Assembly (NCBI GenBank): GCA_044344145.1
Contig: JBIJDM010000016.1
Coordinates: forward strand, 1 to 22,810
Direction: 5' to 3'
DNA: 22,810 nt
DNA from: JBAXGE01 sp044344145
GTDB taxonomy: Bacteria > Planctomycetota > Phycisphaerae > WQYP01
Position numbers and translations under genes: made by a program. Under the pieces are notes generated by a model. That model worked only from the letters and a program-made list of their open reading frames with translations, did no database searches and was not told where the DNA came from. This document shows positions 6,720 through 13,537 of this stretch, one piece after another (the first letter of the stretch is position 1; each line of letters starts with the position of its first letter).

Positions 6720-7637
6720 TTACTTGGTCCGTTGCGCCATCGCCCGCGACAATTCCGCCAGCAAGCGGGCATTGGCGCCCAGTTCCTGCGTCACGGCATC
6801 GGTCACCGCCACCTGTTTGGCCAGATGTTCGCGGCTGGCCTCCAAGCCCAACAGGCTCGGATAGGTCAGCTTGCCCTTGCCAGCGTCTTTGCCGGTGGCT
6901 TTGCCCATTTGTTCGGCGGTGGAGGTTACATCAAGAATGTCATCCACAATCTGGAACGCCAGCCCCACGGCATGGCCATAACGGTCAATCAGCGCGAGCT
7001 GCGCTTCGGTAGCGCCCCCCGCCATAGCGCCCATCCGGCAGGCCACATTAATCAGTGCCCCGGTCTTCAGCCGGTGAATATGTTGCAGCTTGCTCAGGCT
7101 GGCCGCGGTGGTGTCGGCTTTCGCCTCTTCAGGGTGACAGGTGTCCAGCACCTGCCCGCCGATCATGCCTTCGGGCCCGGTGGCAAAGGCCAGTTCGGTG
7201 ACCAATTTTCCCGCCAGTGCTGCGGGCTGTACCCGCGTGGCCAGCAGATGAAACGCCAGCGTATTTAGCGCATCGCCAGCGAGAATCGCCATGGCTTCGC
7301 CGTAGACTTTATGATTGGTGGGCCGGCCCCGGCGGAGATCATCATCATCCATCGCGGGCAGATCATCGTGAATCAGCGAGAAACAGTGAATCATCTCTAC
7401 CGCCGCGCCCGCCACGAGCCCCTGTTCCATGGTCCCACCCACGGCCAGCGACGATAGTACCGCCAGACCGGGCCGGATGCGTTTGCCCGCCCCGAGCAGC
7501 GAATACGCTATGGCATCGGTAATCTGTTGGGGTGAACCCGTCAGGCTTTGCAGATAACGGCCCAAATAGGTGTCCGTCTCCTGAGCAATCGCGGTAAGTG
7601 CGGTCGGTACGTCCACTTGGGACCAATTCAACGTCAT
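6720..7637 (-). CDS. ispA: Polyprenyl synthetase, farnesyl/geranylgeranyl diphosphate synthase type
   Basis: This enzyme condenses isopentenyl diphosphate with allylic diphosphates to make C15 or C20 precursors for quinones, undecaprenyl phosphate and other isoprenoids. The 305-residue length is typical of bacterial IspA. Family signatures are all present: GKRIRP (51-56), the first Asp-rich motif DDLPAMDDDDLRRGRP (91-106), KTGAL (191-195), and FQIVDDILD (228-236) with the second Asp-rich motif. The DDxxxxD form of the first motif is the type seen in bacterial FPP synthases. Small residues in the helix before it (CFSLIH) leave product chain length open between C15 and C20. ATG 7637 has AGGAG six bases upstream. 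It lies 52 bp after pyrF on the same strand. Confidence 0.93.
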   Translation of the reverse strand: MTLNWSQVDVPTALTAIAQETDTYLGRYLQSLTGSPQQITDAIAYSLLGAGKRIRPGLAVLSSLAVGGTMEQGLVAGAAVEMIHCFSLIHDDLPAMDDDDLRRGRPTNHKVYGEAMAILAGDALNTLAFHLLATRVQPAALAGKLVTELAFATGPEGMIGGQVLDTCHPEEAKADTTAASLSKLQHIHRLKTGALINVACRMGAMAGGATEAQLALIDRYGHAVGLAFQIVDDILDVTSTAEQMGKATGKDAGKGKLTYPSLLGLEASREHLAKQVAVTDAVTQELGANARLLAELSRAMAQRTK

Positions 7638-7689
7638 CCGGGTCTCCTAACTGATGTGGGGAGGATTATACCCCAGGCCAGAATATGCG

Positions 7690-8628
7690 TCAGCCGCCAA
7701 TTGCCGTCCGCAGCGTGGCAATCGTGTCCAAGGTTGCCAGTTCGATGGCCTTCTGCCAATCACCGCTGCTGGGACCGGCCCACTTGGGGTCTTTATACGC
7801 AAAGATGATGCCGCGACTGGAGTTGATGATCGCGCCGGTACCATCGGACTTAAAGGCCTTGGCGGCATCGGCCGCACTGCCTCCCTGCGCACCGAAACCA
7901 GGCACCAGGAAAATGGTGTTGGGCATGCGCTGCCGCAGGTCGGTTAGCTGCTGAGGATTGGTCGCCCCCACCACCGCGCCCAGCGACGAATAACCGCTCT
8001 TGCCACAATCCGCGGTGCCCCACTGGTTCACCAATTCGCCGACCAACTGATACACGGTGCGGCCGTCTTCCAGCTTGGCATCCTGCAGTACCGCCGCCGA
8101 GGGATTGCTGGTGCGGACGAGGGCGAAGAGTCCCTTGCCCTGTTCGCGGGCGACTTTCAGAAACGGGGACAGGGCATCGAGGCCCATATAGGGGTTCACC
8201 GTCACCGCATCAGGGCCGACGTGATCCAGCATGCTGTCATACGCGGGATTGGCCAGACAGCCCTGGGCGTAATATTGGGCCGTGTTACCGATATCCCCGC
8301 GTTTCACATCCGCAATGACCACCAGTCCCAGCGCGTGGGCTTCCTGAATCAGCGACTCGTAGATTTCGATGCCTTCACTGTGATACGCCTCGAAAAAGGC
8401 ACTGTTGATCTTGACTGCCGGGACCAGGGGGGCGACCACATGCAGCACCTTGAGGCTGAAATCAAATAGGGCATCCACGCCGGCCTGCATATCGGTAATC
8501 CCTGCCGAGATGGCCGGCTGGCGCAGGGCCTCCGGGAGGCTTTCCAAAACCGGGTCCAGACCCACCAAAAGGGGTGTTTTTTTGCTTTTAACAGCCGCCA
8601 TCAGACGATCCGCAAAATGTTCAGTCAT
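7690..8628 (-). CDS. pyrF: Orotidine 5'-phosphate decarboxylase, type 2
   Basis: This enzyme catalyses the last step of de novo UMP synthesis, decarboxylating OMP. The 312-residue length is that of the longer type 2 family rather than the 230-residue E. coli type. Visible residues are GLDP (23-26), AVKINSAFFE (71-80) with a conserved Lys, and the active-site loop VIADVKRGDIGNT (104-116) with the Asp-Lys-Asp array. LVRTSNPSA, typical of type 2 enzymes, and a C-terminal GRGIIFAYKDP phosphate-binding segment follow. It heads a minus-strand group followed by ispA and the 560-codon gene; the pathways are unrelated, so this is probably loose co-transcription. Its upstream region is shared with the divergent gene at 8816. 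Confidence 0.93.
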   Translation of the reverse strand: MTEHFADRLMAAVKSKKTPLLVGLDPVLESLPEALRQPAISAGITDMQAGVDALFDFSLKVLHVVAPLVPAVKINSAFFEAYHSEGIEIYESLIQEAHALGLVVIADVKRGDIGNTAQYYAQGCLANPAYDSMLDHVGPDAVTVNPYMGLDALSPFLKVAREQGKGLFALVRTSNPSAAVLQDAKLEDGRTVYQLVGELVNQWGTADCGKSGYSSLGAVVGATNPQQLTDLRQRMPNTIFLVPGFGAQGGSAADAAKAFKSDGTGAIINSSRGIIFAYKDPKWAGPSSGDWQKAIELATLDTIATLRTAIGG

Positions 8629-8655
8629 GTTGGGTGTTGCTCCGATAGTAAAGTA

Positions 8656-8678
8656 TGCGGGCAGACTAACCGCCCGCA
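8656..8678. promoter_or_regulatory. Inverted repeat in the pyrF upstream region
   Basis: TGCGGGC (8656-8662) and GCCCGCA (8672-8678) form seven pairs around a nine-base loop, 28 bp upstream of the pyrF start, in the probable leader. It could be a leader hairpin or an operator. No Shine-Dalgarno masking or T-run shows attenuation. Confidence 0.35.
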
Positions 8679-8716
8679 GGTCAGATGTAAACCCTGCTGG
8701 ATACAGGAACTGCCGC

Positions 8717-8745
8717 TTGTAACAGCGGACCTTTTATGCCATATT
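8717..8745 (+). promoter_or_regulatory. Possible promoter for the zinc-ribbon/VWA-like gene
   Basis: TTGTAA (8717-8722), a 17-bp spacer and CATATT (8740-8745) lie about 70 bp before ATG 8816. Each hexamer matches consensus at four positions. A second inverted repeat, GCGTA-CCGGT-TACGC (8774-8788), lies between it and the start codon. Confidence 0.3.
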
Positions 8746-8815
8746 AGTAGCAGTCAGGTGCATTCTCTGGTGAGCGTACCGGTTACGCGACCGTTTCTAA
8801 GAAGGCGTACGAATT

Positions 8816-10213
8816 ATGTCTGTGGTCATTCAATGCAATAAATGCCGCACCATTCTCGAAGTGGATGATGGGTTTCGAGGTGGCGTGTGCCGTTGTTCTG
8901 AATGCGGAACTCTCTTGGAAGTGCCGTTGGCGACGCGTACGAGTACCCGTCCGGCCTCCCCGATTGCGAATCCTGGCGCCAATGCCCCCCGGCGTGAAGC
9001 CACCACCGCCGATGAAGTACGCCCCAGTTCGGGCCGCAATTCCGTCCCTGAGGGTGCCCGGCCCAGCAGCGCCAAACGTCCCCCCAGTAAAGAAACCCTC
9101 GCGGCCGTGGAAAACGTCCGCCCCACCAGCAATCCCAAACCGGCCATGAAACCCGCCGTAGAAGTACGTCCCAGCGCCGCCGAAGTTGAAAATGTCCGGC
9201 CCAGCAGCGCCAAGCGCCCGCCCAGCAAGGAATCACTGGCCGCGCTGGAAAATATCCGGCCCACCAGTAATCCCAAACCCGCCAGCCGACCAGCGGAAAG
9301 ATCTGCCCCAAAACCCACTCCCACGGAGTCGGTTACTCCGCTGCCCAATCCCATCACCAGCCCGATTGCCAAACGCACGGCCAAAGTGGCGCCCAAAAAT
9401 CCGGCCCGCAAGCCCGGCAACCAACTTGCCGCCATCGAAGAAGCTGTGGATGTGGAAATTGCCGAACATCATATCCCCATCACCAAGGCGGAAGGGGTCA
9501 ACCGGACCGCACTGATGATTGCGGGGGCGATCTTTGCCGGTCTGGTGGTTATTGGTCTCATTATTTTCATCGCCCTGATGTTCAGCGGTAACAGCAATTC
9601 AACCTCTGGCTCCGGCAGTGGCAATGACAAGAATCCGAACACGAACAACGGTACCGTTGTGGAGGTAAAAGTTGGCGCTATCGGGCCAAATTTCCTCTCC
9701 ATCCCCATCGTGGGCAAACGGGTCATATTCAGTATTGACGGCTCCAATGCCAATGGTGATTATTTTGATCTGGTTTTGAAGAGCGTATACGCCGCCGTCA
9801 ACTCCCAGGAAACCAACGGCCAGCATGCCGTGGTCATCTGGCGGGAAGGTGGCATCCGGCGCGAACCCGCGCACGGATTCCGTGGCCGCAACGAAATTGC
9901 CGCCACCCGCAATGCGCTGGAAGACGTCCGCGCGCTGGGCATGAGCGACGCCGCTATCTGCATGACCCAAACGGTGTCGGAACCCGATGTGGACCAGATT
10001 TTCTTCGTCACAGCGAAATATGGATTAAGCACCAATATGGCCGTCCCGGTCATGAAGGCCAACACCCGCAAGGTCCGAATTGATGCCATCAAACTGGCCA
10101 GTAAAGATGACAATTCACCCCTGCAACGACTGGCCGATGAATTCAAAGGCAAATTCCTCCAACTGGATCGCACCAGCCTGCAAAAAATCTCGGATAGCAG
10201 CTACATGCGTTAA
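8816..10213 (+). CDS. Zinc-ribbon, proline-rich repeat, transmembrane, VWA-like protein
   Basis: This 465-residue protein has four clear parts. (1) A zinc ribbon at the N terminus: CNKC (7-10) and CSEC (27-30), in a form common in Planctomycetota membrane proteins. (2) A Pro/Ser/Lys-rich linker (40-205) holding two copies of a 30-residue repeat (81-110 and 127-156) that share RPSSAKRPPSKE and RPTSNPKPA. (3) One transmembrane helix (232-256, rich in Ile/Leu/Val). (4) After a Gly/Ser/Asn linker, a domain of about 170 residues starting KRVIFSIDGS (301-310), like strand 1 of a von Willebrand A domain with a weak DxS metal site. The ribbon should be cytoplasmic and the VWA-like part outside. Function unknown; protein-protein interaction at the envelope is the likeliest role. 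GAAGG lies 10 bases before the ATG. Confidence 0.75.
   Translation: MSVVIQCNKCRTILEVDDGFRGGVCRCSECGTLLEVPLATRTSTRPASPIANPGANAPRREATTADEVRPSSGRNSVPEGARPSSAKRPPSKETLAAVENVRPTSNPKPAMKPAVEVRPSAAEVENVRPSSAKRPPSKESLAALENIRPTSNPKPASRPAERSAPKPTPTESVTPLPNPITSPIAKRTAKVAPKNPARKPGNQLAAIEEAVDVEIAEHHIPITKAEGVNRTALMIAGAIFAGLVVIGLIIFIALMFSGNSNSTSGSGSGNDKNPNTNNGTVVEVKVGAIGPNFLSIPIVGKRVIFSIDGSNANGDYFDLVLKSVYAAVNSQETNGQHAVVIWREGGIRREPAHGFRGRNEIAATRNALEDVRALGMSDAAICMTQTVSEPDVDQIFFVTAKYGLSTNMAVPVMKANTRKVRIDAIKLASKDDNSPLQRLADEFKGKFLQLDRTSLQKISDSSYMR
9056..9283 (+). repeat. Two-copy 90-bp direct repeat in the proline-rich linker
   Basis: Copies at 9056-9145 and 9194-9283 encode 30 residues that differ at only four positions (A/V, T/S, V/L, V/I), while the DNA differs at many third codon positions. 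The duplication is therefore old and the peptide sequence has been kept by selection. Shorter VRPS fragments lie around the copies. Confidence 0.75.
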
Positions 10214-10248
10214 ACGACTTTAGGTAAATCACCCAAGATTATCATCCC

Positions 10249-10268
10249 ATATTCACCTTGGTGAATAT
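10249..10268. promoter_or_regulatory. Operator-like palindrome
   Basis: ATATTCACC and GGTGAATAT form a perfect nine-base dyad around TT. It lies 36 bp after the stop of the VWA-like gene and about 85 bp before ATG 10353. It is AT-rich, short-spaced and has no T-run, so it fits a dimeric repressor site better than a terminator. Confidence 0.45.
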
Positions 10269-10317
10269 AGGACTATTTTTGTGCTCCATAACGCCAGATG
10301 TCGCGTATAGTTGAGTA

Positions 10318-10331
10318 GGTGGTAGACCACC
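10318..10331. promoter_or_regulatory. Second short palindrome before the isochorismatase-like gene
   Basis: GGTGGT-AG-ACCACC is a perfect six-base dyad 11 bp upstream of the GGGAGG ribosome site. Both palindromes contain a GGTG/CACC core. It might be an operator or a small hairpin in the 5' untranslated region. Confidence 0.35.
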
Positions 10332-10352
10332 GGCGTTATTGGGAGGTGCAAG

Positions 10353-11069
10353 ATGTTTACCCAAGCCATTCACGGTCCGGTTCTGCTGGACTTCAATACC
10401 CAGTTTGAACTCTTTGATCCCCACGGCGGTCGCCCCGTTATTGATGTGGCGCCGGTGGTGAGTCAATTGCGTTGTCTGTTCCAATGGGCCACGCGCCGCG
10501 CCGTGCCGATTGTCAGCACCCGCCTGCGCGATGTGGCCCTGCCGATCACAGGCCACCAGCCTCTGGTGCTGGGCCAGTTTGCCAGCGCTGGTTATCACAA
10601 AATCCCCACCACATTGCGGCCCAATCCCCTGCTGCTACCGGCGGATAATCGCACGGATGTCCCGGCGGATTGGACCAAACACCACCCGCAGATTATTGTT
10701 GATTTACTCGGCTTTGATCCCTTCGAAGCGCCGCGTATGGACCGCATCCTGACGGAAATGCCCGTGGAATTATGGCTGTTGTGCGGTGGCCCGATCGAAC
10801 ACACGGTGCGCATCGCCGCACTGGGCATGCTGCAACGCCGCGCCAAGATTGTCATTGTGCGCGATGCCATTGCGATGTGGGATCGGGATCAGGGTGATAT
10901 GGCTATCCGTCAATTGCAGTCGAAAAATATCACCTGGATGACTACCGCCGAAGTGCTGCAACGCTGGCCGGTCATGACCAAACGCCCCAGCGCTGTGACG
11001 GCACCGATCAAACCACCGGCCTTGCGGCGCCTGCGCAAAGCCAGCGTCCGCAAGACGTTTCGCACCTGA
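10353..11069 (+). CDS. Isochorismatase-fold (cysteine hydrolase-like) protein lacking the usual nucleophile
   Basis: This 238-residue protein fits the isochorismatase/nicotinamidase fold. It has a first strand ending LLDFNTQF (11-18) with the conserved Asp, AVPIVSTRLRD (50-60), a central FDPFEAPRMDRIL (121-133) resembling the segment before helix 3, and LLCGGPIEHTVRIAALGML (142-160) followed by RAKIVIVRDAI (163-173). Family members hydrolyse vinyl ethers or amides with an Asp-Lys-Cys triad. Here the Cys position in GGPIEHTV holds Thr151 and the expected Lys appears as Leu, so normal catalysis is doubtful. The last 30 residues are a basic tail (RRLRKASVRKTFR). GGAGG is placed correctly before ATG 10353. 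It converges on the next gene with three bases between the stops. Confidence 0.6.
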   Translation: MFTQAIHGPVLLDFNTQFELFDPHGGRPVIDVAPVVSQLRCLFQWATRRAVPIVSTRLRDVALPITGHQPLVLGQFASAGYHKIPTTLRPNPLLLPADNRTDVPADWTKHHPQIIVDLLGFDPFEAPRMDRILTEMPVELWLLCGGPIEHTVRIAALGMLQRRAKIVIVRDAIAMWDRDQGDMAIRQLQSKNITWMTTAEVLQRWPVMTKRPSAVTAPIKPPALRRLRKASVRKTFRT

Positions 11070-11072
11070 ACC

Positions 11073-12734
11073 TTACACCTTGCCCACCGCGGCCAGTTGC
11101 AGATAGGTGCCATACCCGCCGGAGAGATTCTGCGCTTGGTAGCCCATTTGGTTGAGCATCCGCACGGCGTAATAGCCACGTTGCCCCGCCGCGCAGTAGA
11201 CGCGTATCACCTGATCGCGCGGCAGTTCGCCGGTGCGCTGCCGTAGCTGTCCCAGCGGGATCAGCACCGCGCCGGGGATATGCCCGCGGGCAAATTCACC
11301 CGGTTCGCGCACATCCAGTAATACGCCGGGCGCTTTAAGTTCCGACCACGCGGCCAGGGGATGTTCGTGACGCTGATGATTCGACGCGATCATGCCCGCC
11401 ATATTGATGACATCTTTGGCGCCGCCATATTGCGGGGCATAGCACAATTCTGCTTCTTCCAAGTCGTACACCGTGCCATCTTTCTGCATGGCCATGGCAA
11501 TCACATCAATCTTACGGGCCACATCGGCTTTGCCCACGGCCTGCGCGCCCAGAATCCGCCCGTCGCTGGGCCGGAATATGAGCTTAAGCCGGATGGGCTC
11601 GGCGCCGGGATAGTAGCCCACGTGATGATTGGGATGCAGATAAATCACTTGGTAATCGGTCACTTTTGCGCGTTGCAGGGCTTTTTCACTGGCCCCGGTA
11701 CTGGCGATGGCTAGATCAAACACCCCGCAGATCGCCGTGCCTTGCACGCCCCGGAAACTGGCCGCGCGGCCACAGATATGATCCGCCGCCACGCGGCCCT
11801 GCCGATTGGCTGGCCCGGCCAATGCGAGCAAGGTCCATTGCTGTAAAATCGTATCGAAAACTTCCACCACATCGCCCACGGCATAGACCGCCGGGTCGCT
11901 GGTTTGCATGTGGGCATTCACTTTAATCCCGCCGCGCTGCCCGAGTTCCAAACCGGCGGCTTTAGCCAAAGCTGTATCAGGACGCACCCCGATGGCCAGG
12001 ATCACCAGATCGGCGGGATAGGCTTTCCCGACTTGTGTATTAACCAGCAAGCCACCCGCAGGATTAGACTGCATACCTGCCACGCCATCACCCAACGCCA
12101 GTTTGATGCCATGGTCGGTCAGGTGCTGGGCTACGTACTGCGCCATTTCCGGGTCCACCGGGGGCATCACCTGATTGAGCATCTCGACGACGGTTACATC
12201 CAGGCCCCGGTGCTTGAGATTTTCGGCCATTTCCAGCCCGATAAATCCGCCCCCTATCACCACCGCGCGCCCGGCGGTGTGCGCTGTGATCCAACTGCGA
12301 ATCGCTTCACTGTCAGGAATCGAACGCACCACAAAAATCCCGGGCAGATCAATCCCCGGCAACGGTGGCCGAATCGCCAGCGCCCCGGGTGACAGAATCA
12401 AGTGTGTGTAAGTATCGGTAAGTTCCTGCCCAGTGGTCAAATCGCGCACCCGCACGGTTTTGGCCGTACGGTCAATCGCGACTACTTCGTGGCGGGTTTT
12501 TACCGCGATATTGAACCGGTCCTTGAACAGCTTGGGGTTGGCCAGCAACAACTTGTCCTGTGTGGCGATGACTTCGCCCACATAGTAGGGCAAACCGCAA
12601 TTGGCGAACGACACAAACTCACCACGCTCGTACATGGTAATCTCGGCCTGCTCATCCTGCCGCCGCAGTCGCGCTGCCGCAGAAGCGCCCCCGGCCACGC
12701 CACCCACGATAATCACTTTACGTTTGTCTGCCAC
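11073..12734 (-). CDS. CoA-disulfide reductase-like flavoprotein fused to a rhodanese domain
   Basis: This FAD- and NAD(P)H-dependent oxidoreductase resembles CoA disulfide/polysulfide reductases. From GTG 12734 it has 553 residues. GTG is chosen because AGGAG lies eight bases upstream; an in-frame GTG at 12761 would add nine residues. The FAD site is VIIVGGVAGG (7-16) and the redox Cys46 is in SFANCGLPYY. A second dinucleotide site is RAVVIGGGFIGLEMAE and the FAD-closing motif is VYAVGDVVE. A dimerisation domain is followed by a rhodanese domain in the last 100 residues, with LLDVREPGEFARGHIPGA and active-site Cys about 514 in YCAAGQRGY. Such fusions reduce disulfide- or sulfur-bound CoA or polysulfide and pass sulfane sulfur. 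It follows the other rhodanese gene on the same strand by about 40 bp, so the two probably form a sulfur-handling operon. Confidence 0.9.
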   Translation of the reverse strand: MADKRKVIIVGGVAGGASAAARLRRQDEQAEITMYERGEFVSFANCGLPYYVGEVIATQDKLLLANPKLFKDRFNIAVKTRHEVVAIDRTAKTVRVRDLTTGQELTDTYTHLILSPGALAIRPPLPGIDLPGIFVVRSIPDSEAIRSWITAHTAGRAVVIGGGFIGLEMAENLKHRGLDVTVVEMLNQVMPPVDPEMAQYVAQHLTDHGIKLALGDGVAGMQSNPAGGLLVNTQVGKAYPADLVILAIGVRPDTALAKAAGLELGQRGGIKVNAHMQTSDPAVYAVGDVVEVFDTILQQWTLLALAGPANRQGRVAADHICGRAASFRGVQGTAICGVFDLAIASTGASEKALQRAKVTDYQVIYLHPNHHVGYYPGAEPIRLKLIFRPSDGRILGAQAVGKADVARKIDVIAMAMQKDGTVYDLEEAELCYAPQYGGAKDVINMAGMIASNHQRHEHPLAAWSELKAPGVLLDVREPGEFARGHIPGAVLIPLGQLRQRTGELPRDQVIRVYCAAGQRGYYAVRMLNQMGYQAQNLSGGYGTYLQLAAVGKV

Positions 12735-12775
12735 GGTCACGACTCCTGTTGTTTGAATCACGCTCTATGATACCC

Positions 12776-13342
12776 TTAACGGCTGCAACTGGTGCCACAA
12801 ATCTGCCCACGATTCCAGGGCATGTACGCCAAGAAGATGGCCAATCCGCAAATGCCGGTCAGACCCGCGAACAATAAACCCAGCCCCACCGCAGCGGGTA
12901 GCAGCGCCCACAAGGGATGCACGGTCAACGCCAACACCGCGCCCAACAGCCCGCAGAATCCCACGACGATCTGCACCTGACGCATGATCGGCAGCCCGGT
13001 TGATTTGCCTGTGTTGACCACCACCGGCAAGCCCGCCTGCATCCAGCCATCGGTACCGCCTTCCAACACCACACAGGACTCCACCCCCGCATTGCGCAGC
13101 ACTTCATGCGCCTTACGCGCCCTACCGCCACTCTTGCACACCAGCACCAACGGTTGTTTACTCCCGCGTAGTGTGGCAATCTGGCTACCCAGGTCCGGTA
13201 GCGGAATATTCACAACCCCCGGGATGTGCGCTTCGGTAAATTCACCCGGCGTGCGTACATCCAACAGCACCGTCTCGTCACCCGTGGTCTGCAACTGCCG
13301 TTGCAGTTCCTGCGGGGTCATCGTCTTGATTGCTTCGGTCAT
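12776..13342 (-). CDS. Rhodanese domain protein with C-terminal DUF2892-type membrane part (YgaP-like)
   Basis: This 188-residue membrane sulfurtransferase has a rhodanese domain at residues 1-110 (LLDVRTPGEFTEAHIPG, catalytic Cys69 in VCKSGGRARK, and VLEGGTDGWMQAGLPV). Two transmembrane helices follow (about 123-141 and 144-172), ending in CGLAIFLAYMPWN, typical of DUF2892. It has the same architecture as E. coli YgaP, which carries persulfide on its Cys in the inner membrane. AAGGAG is seven bases before ATG 13342. It is the first gene of the pair with the CoA-disulfide-reductase-like flavoprotein, so it may feed or receive sulfane sulfur from it. Three extra Cys close to the C terminus (GQICGTSC) could bind metal or persulfide. 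Confidence 0.88.
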   Translation of the reverse strand: MTEAIKTMTPQELQRQLQTTGDETVLLDVRTPGEFTEAHIPGVVNIPLPDLGSQIATLRGSKQPLVLVCKSGGRARKAHEVLRNAGVESCVVLEGGTDGWMQAGLPVVVNTGKSTGLPIMRQVQIVVGFCGLLGAVLALTVHPLWALLPAAVGLGLLFAGLTGICGLAIFLAYMPWNRGQICGTSCSR

Positions 13343-13366
13343 TTCAAAGCTCCTTGGGTTAACGCC

Positions 13367-13394
13367 TATATATTACTACATCATCATATAGGAA
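13367..13394 (-). promoter_or_regulatory. Possible promoter of the rhodanese/flavoprotein pair
   Basis: On the minus strand TTCCTA (13389-13394), a 16-bp spacer and TATATA (13367-13372) lie 25-50 bp before ATG 13342, in an AT-rich gap between divergent genes. The -35 match is modest. Confidence 0.3.
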
Positions 13395-13537
13395 TATCTA
13401 TGAAAGGGCAAGTGCCCACCGGTAATTTATTCTCCCACCCACCGCATACCGGCCTGATAGACGCAACCTGCCCTTTGGGCTAATATGCCCGCTTCGCGCA
13501 ACGTGTTTGTGATATTGTATTTACACAAGGTTTTCCC

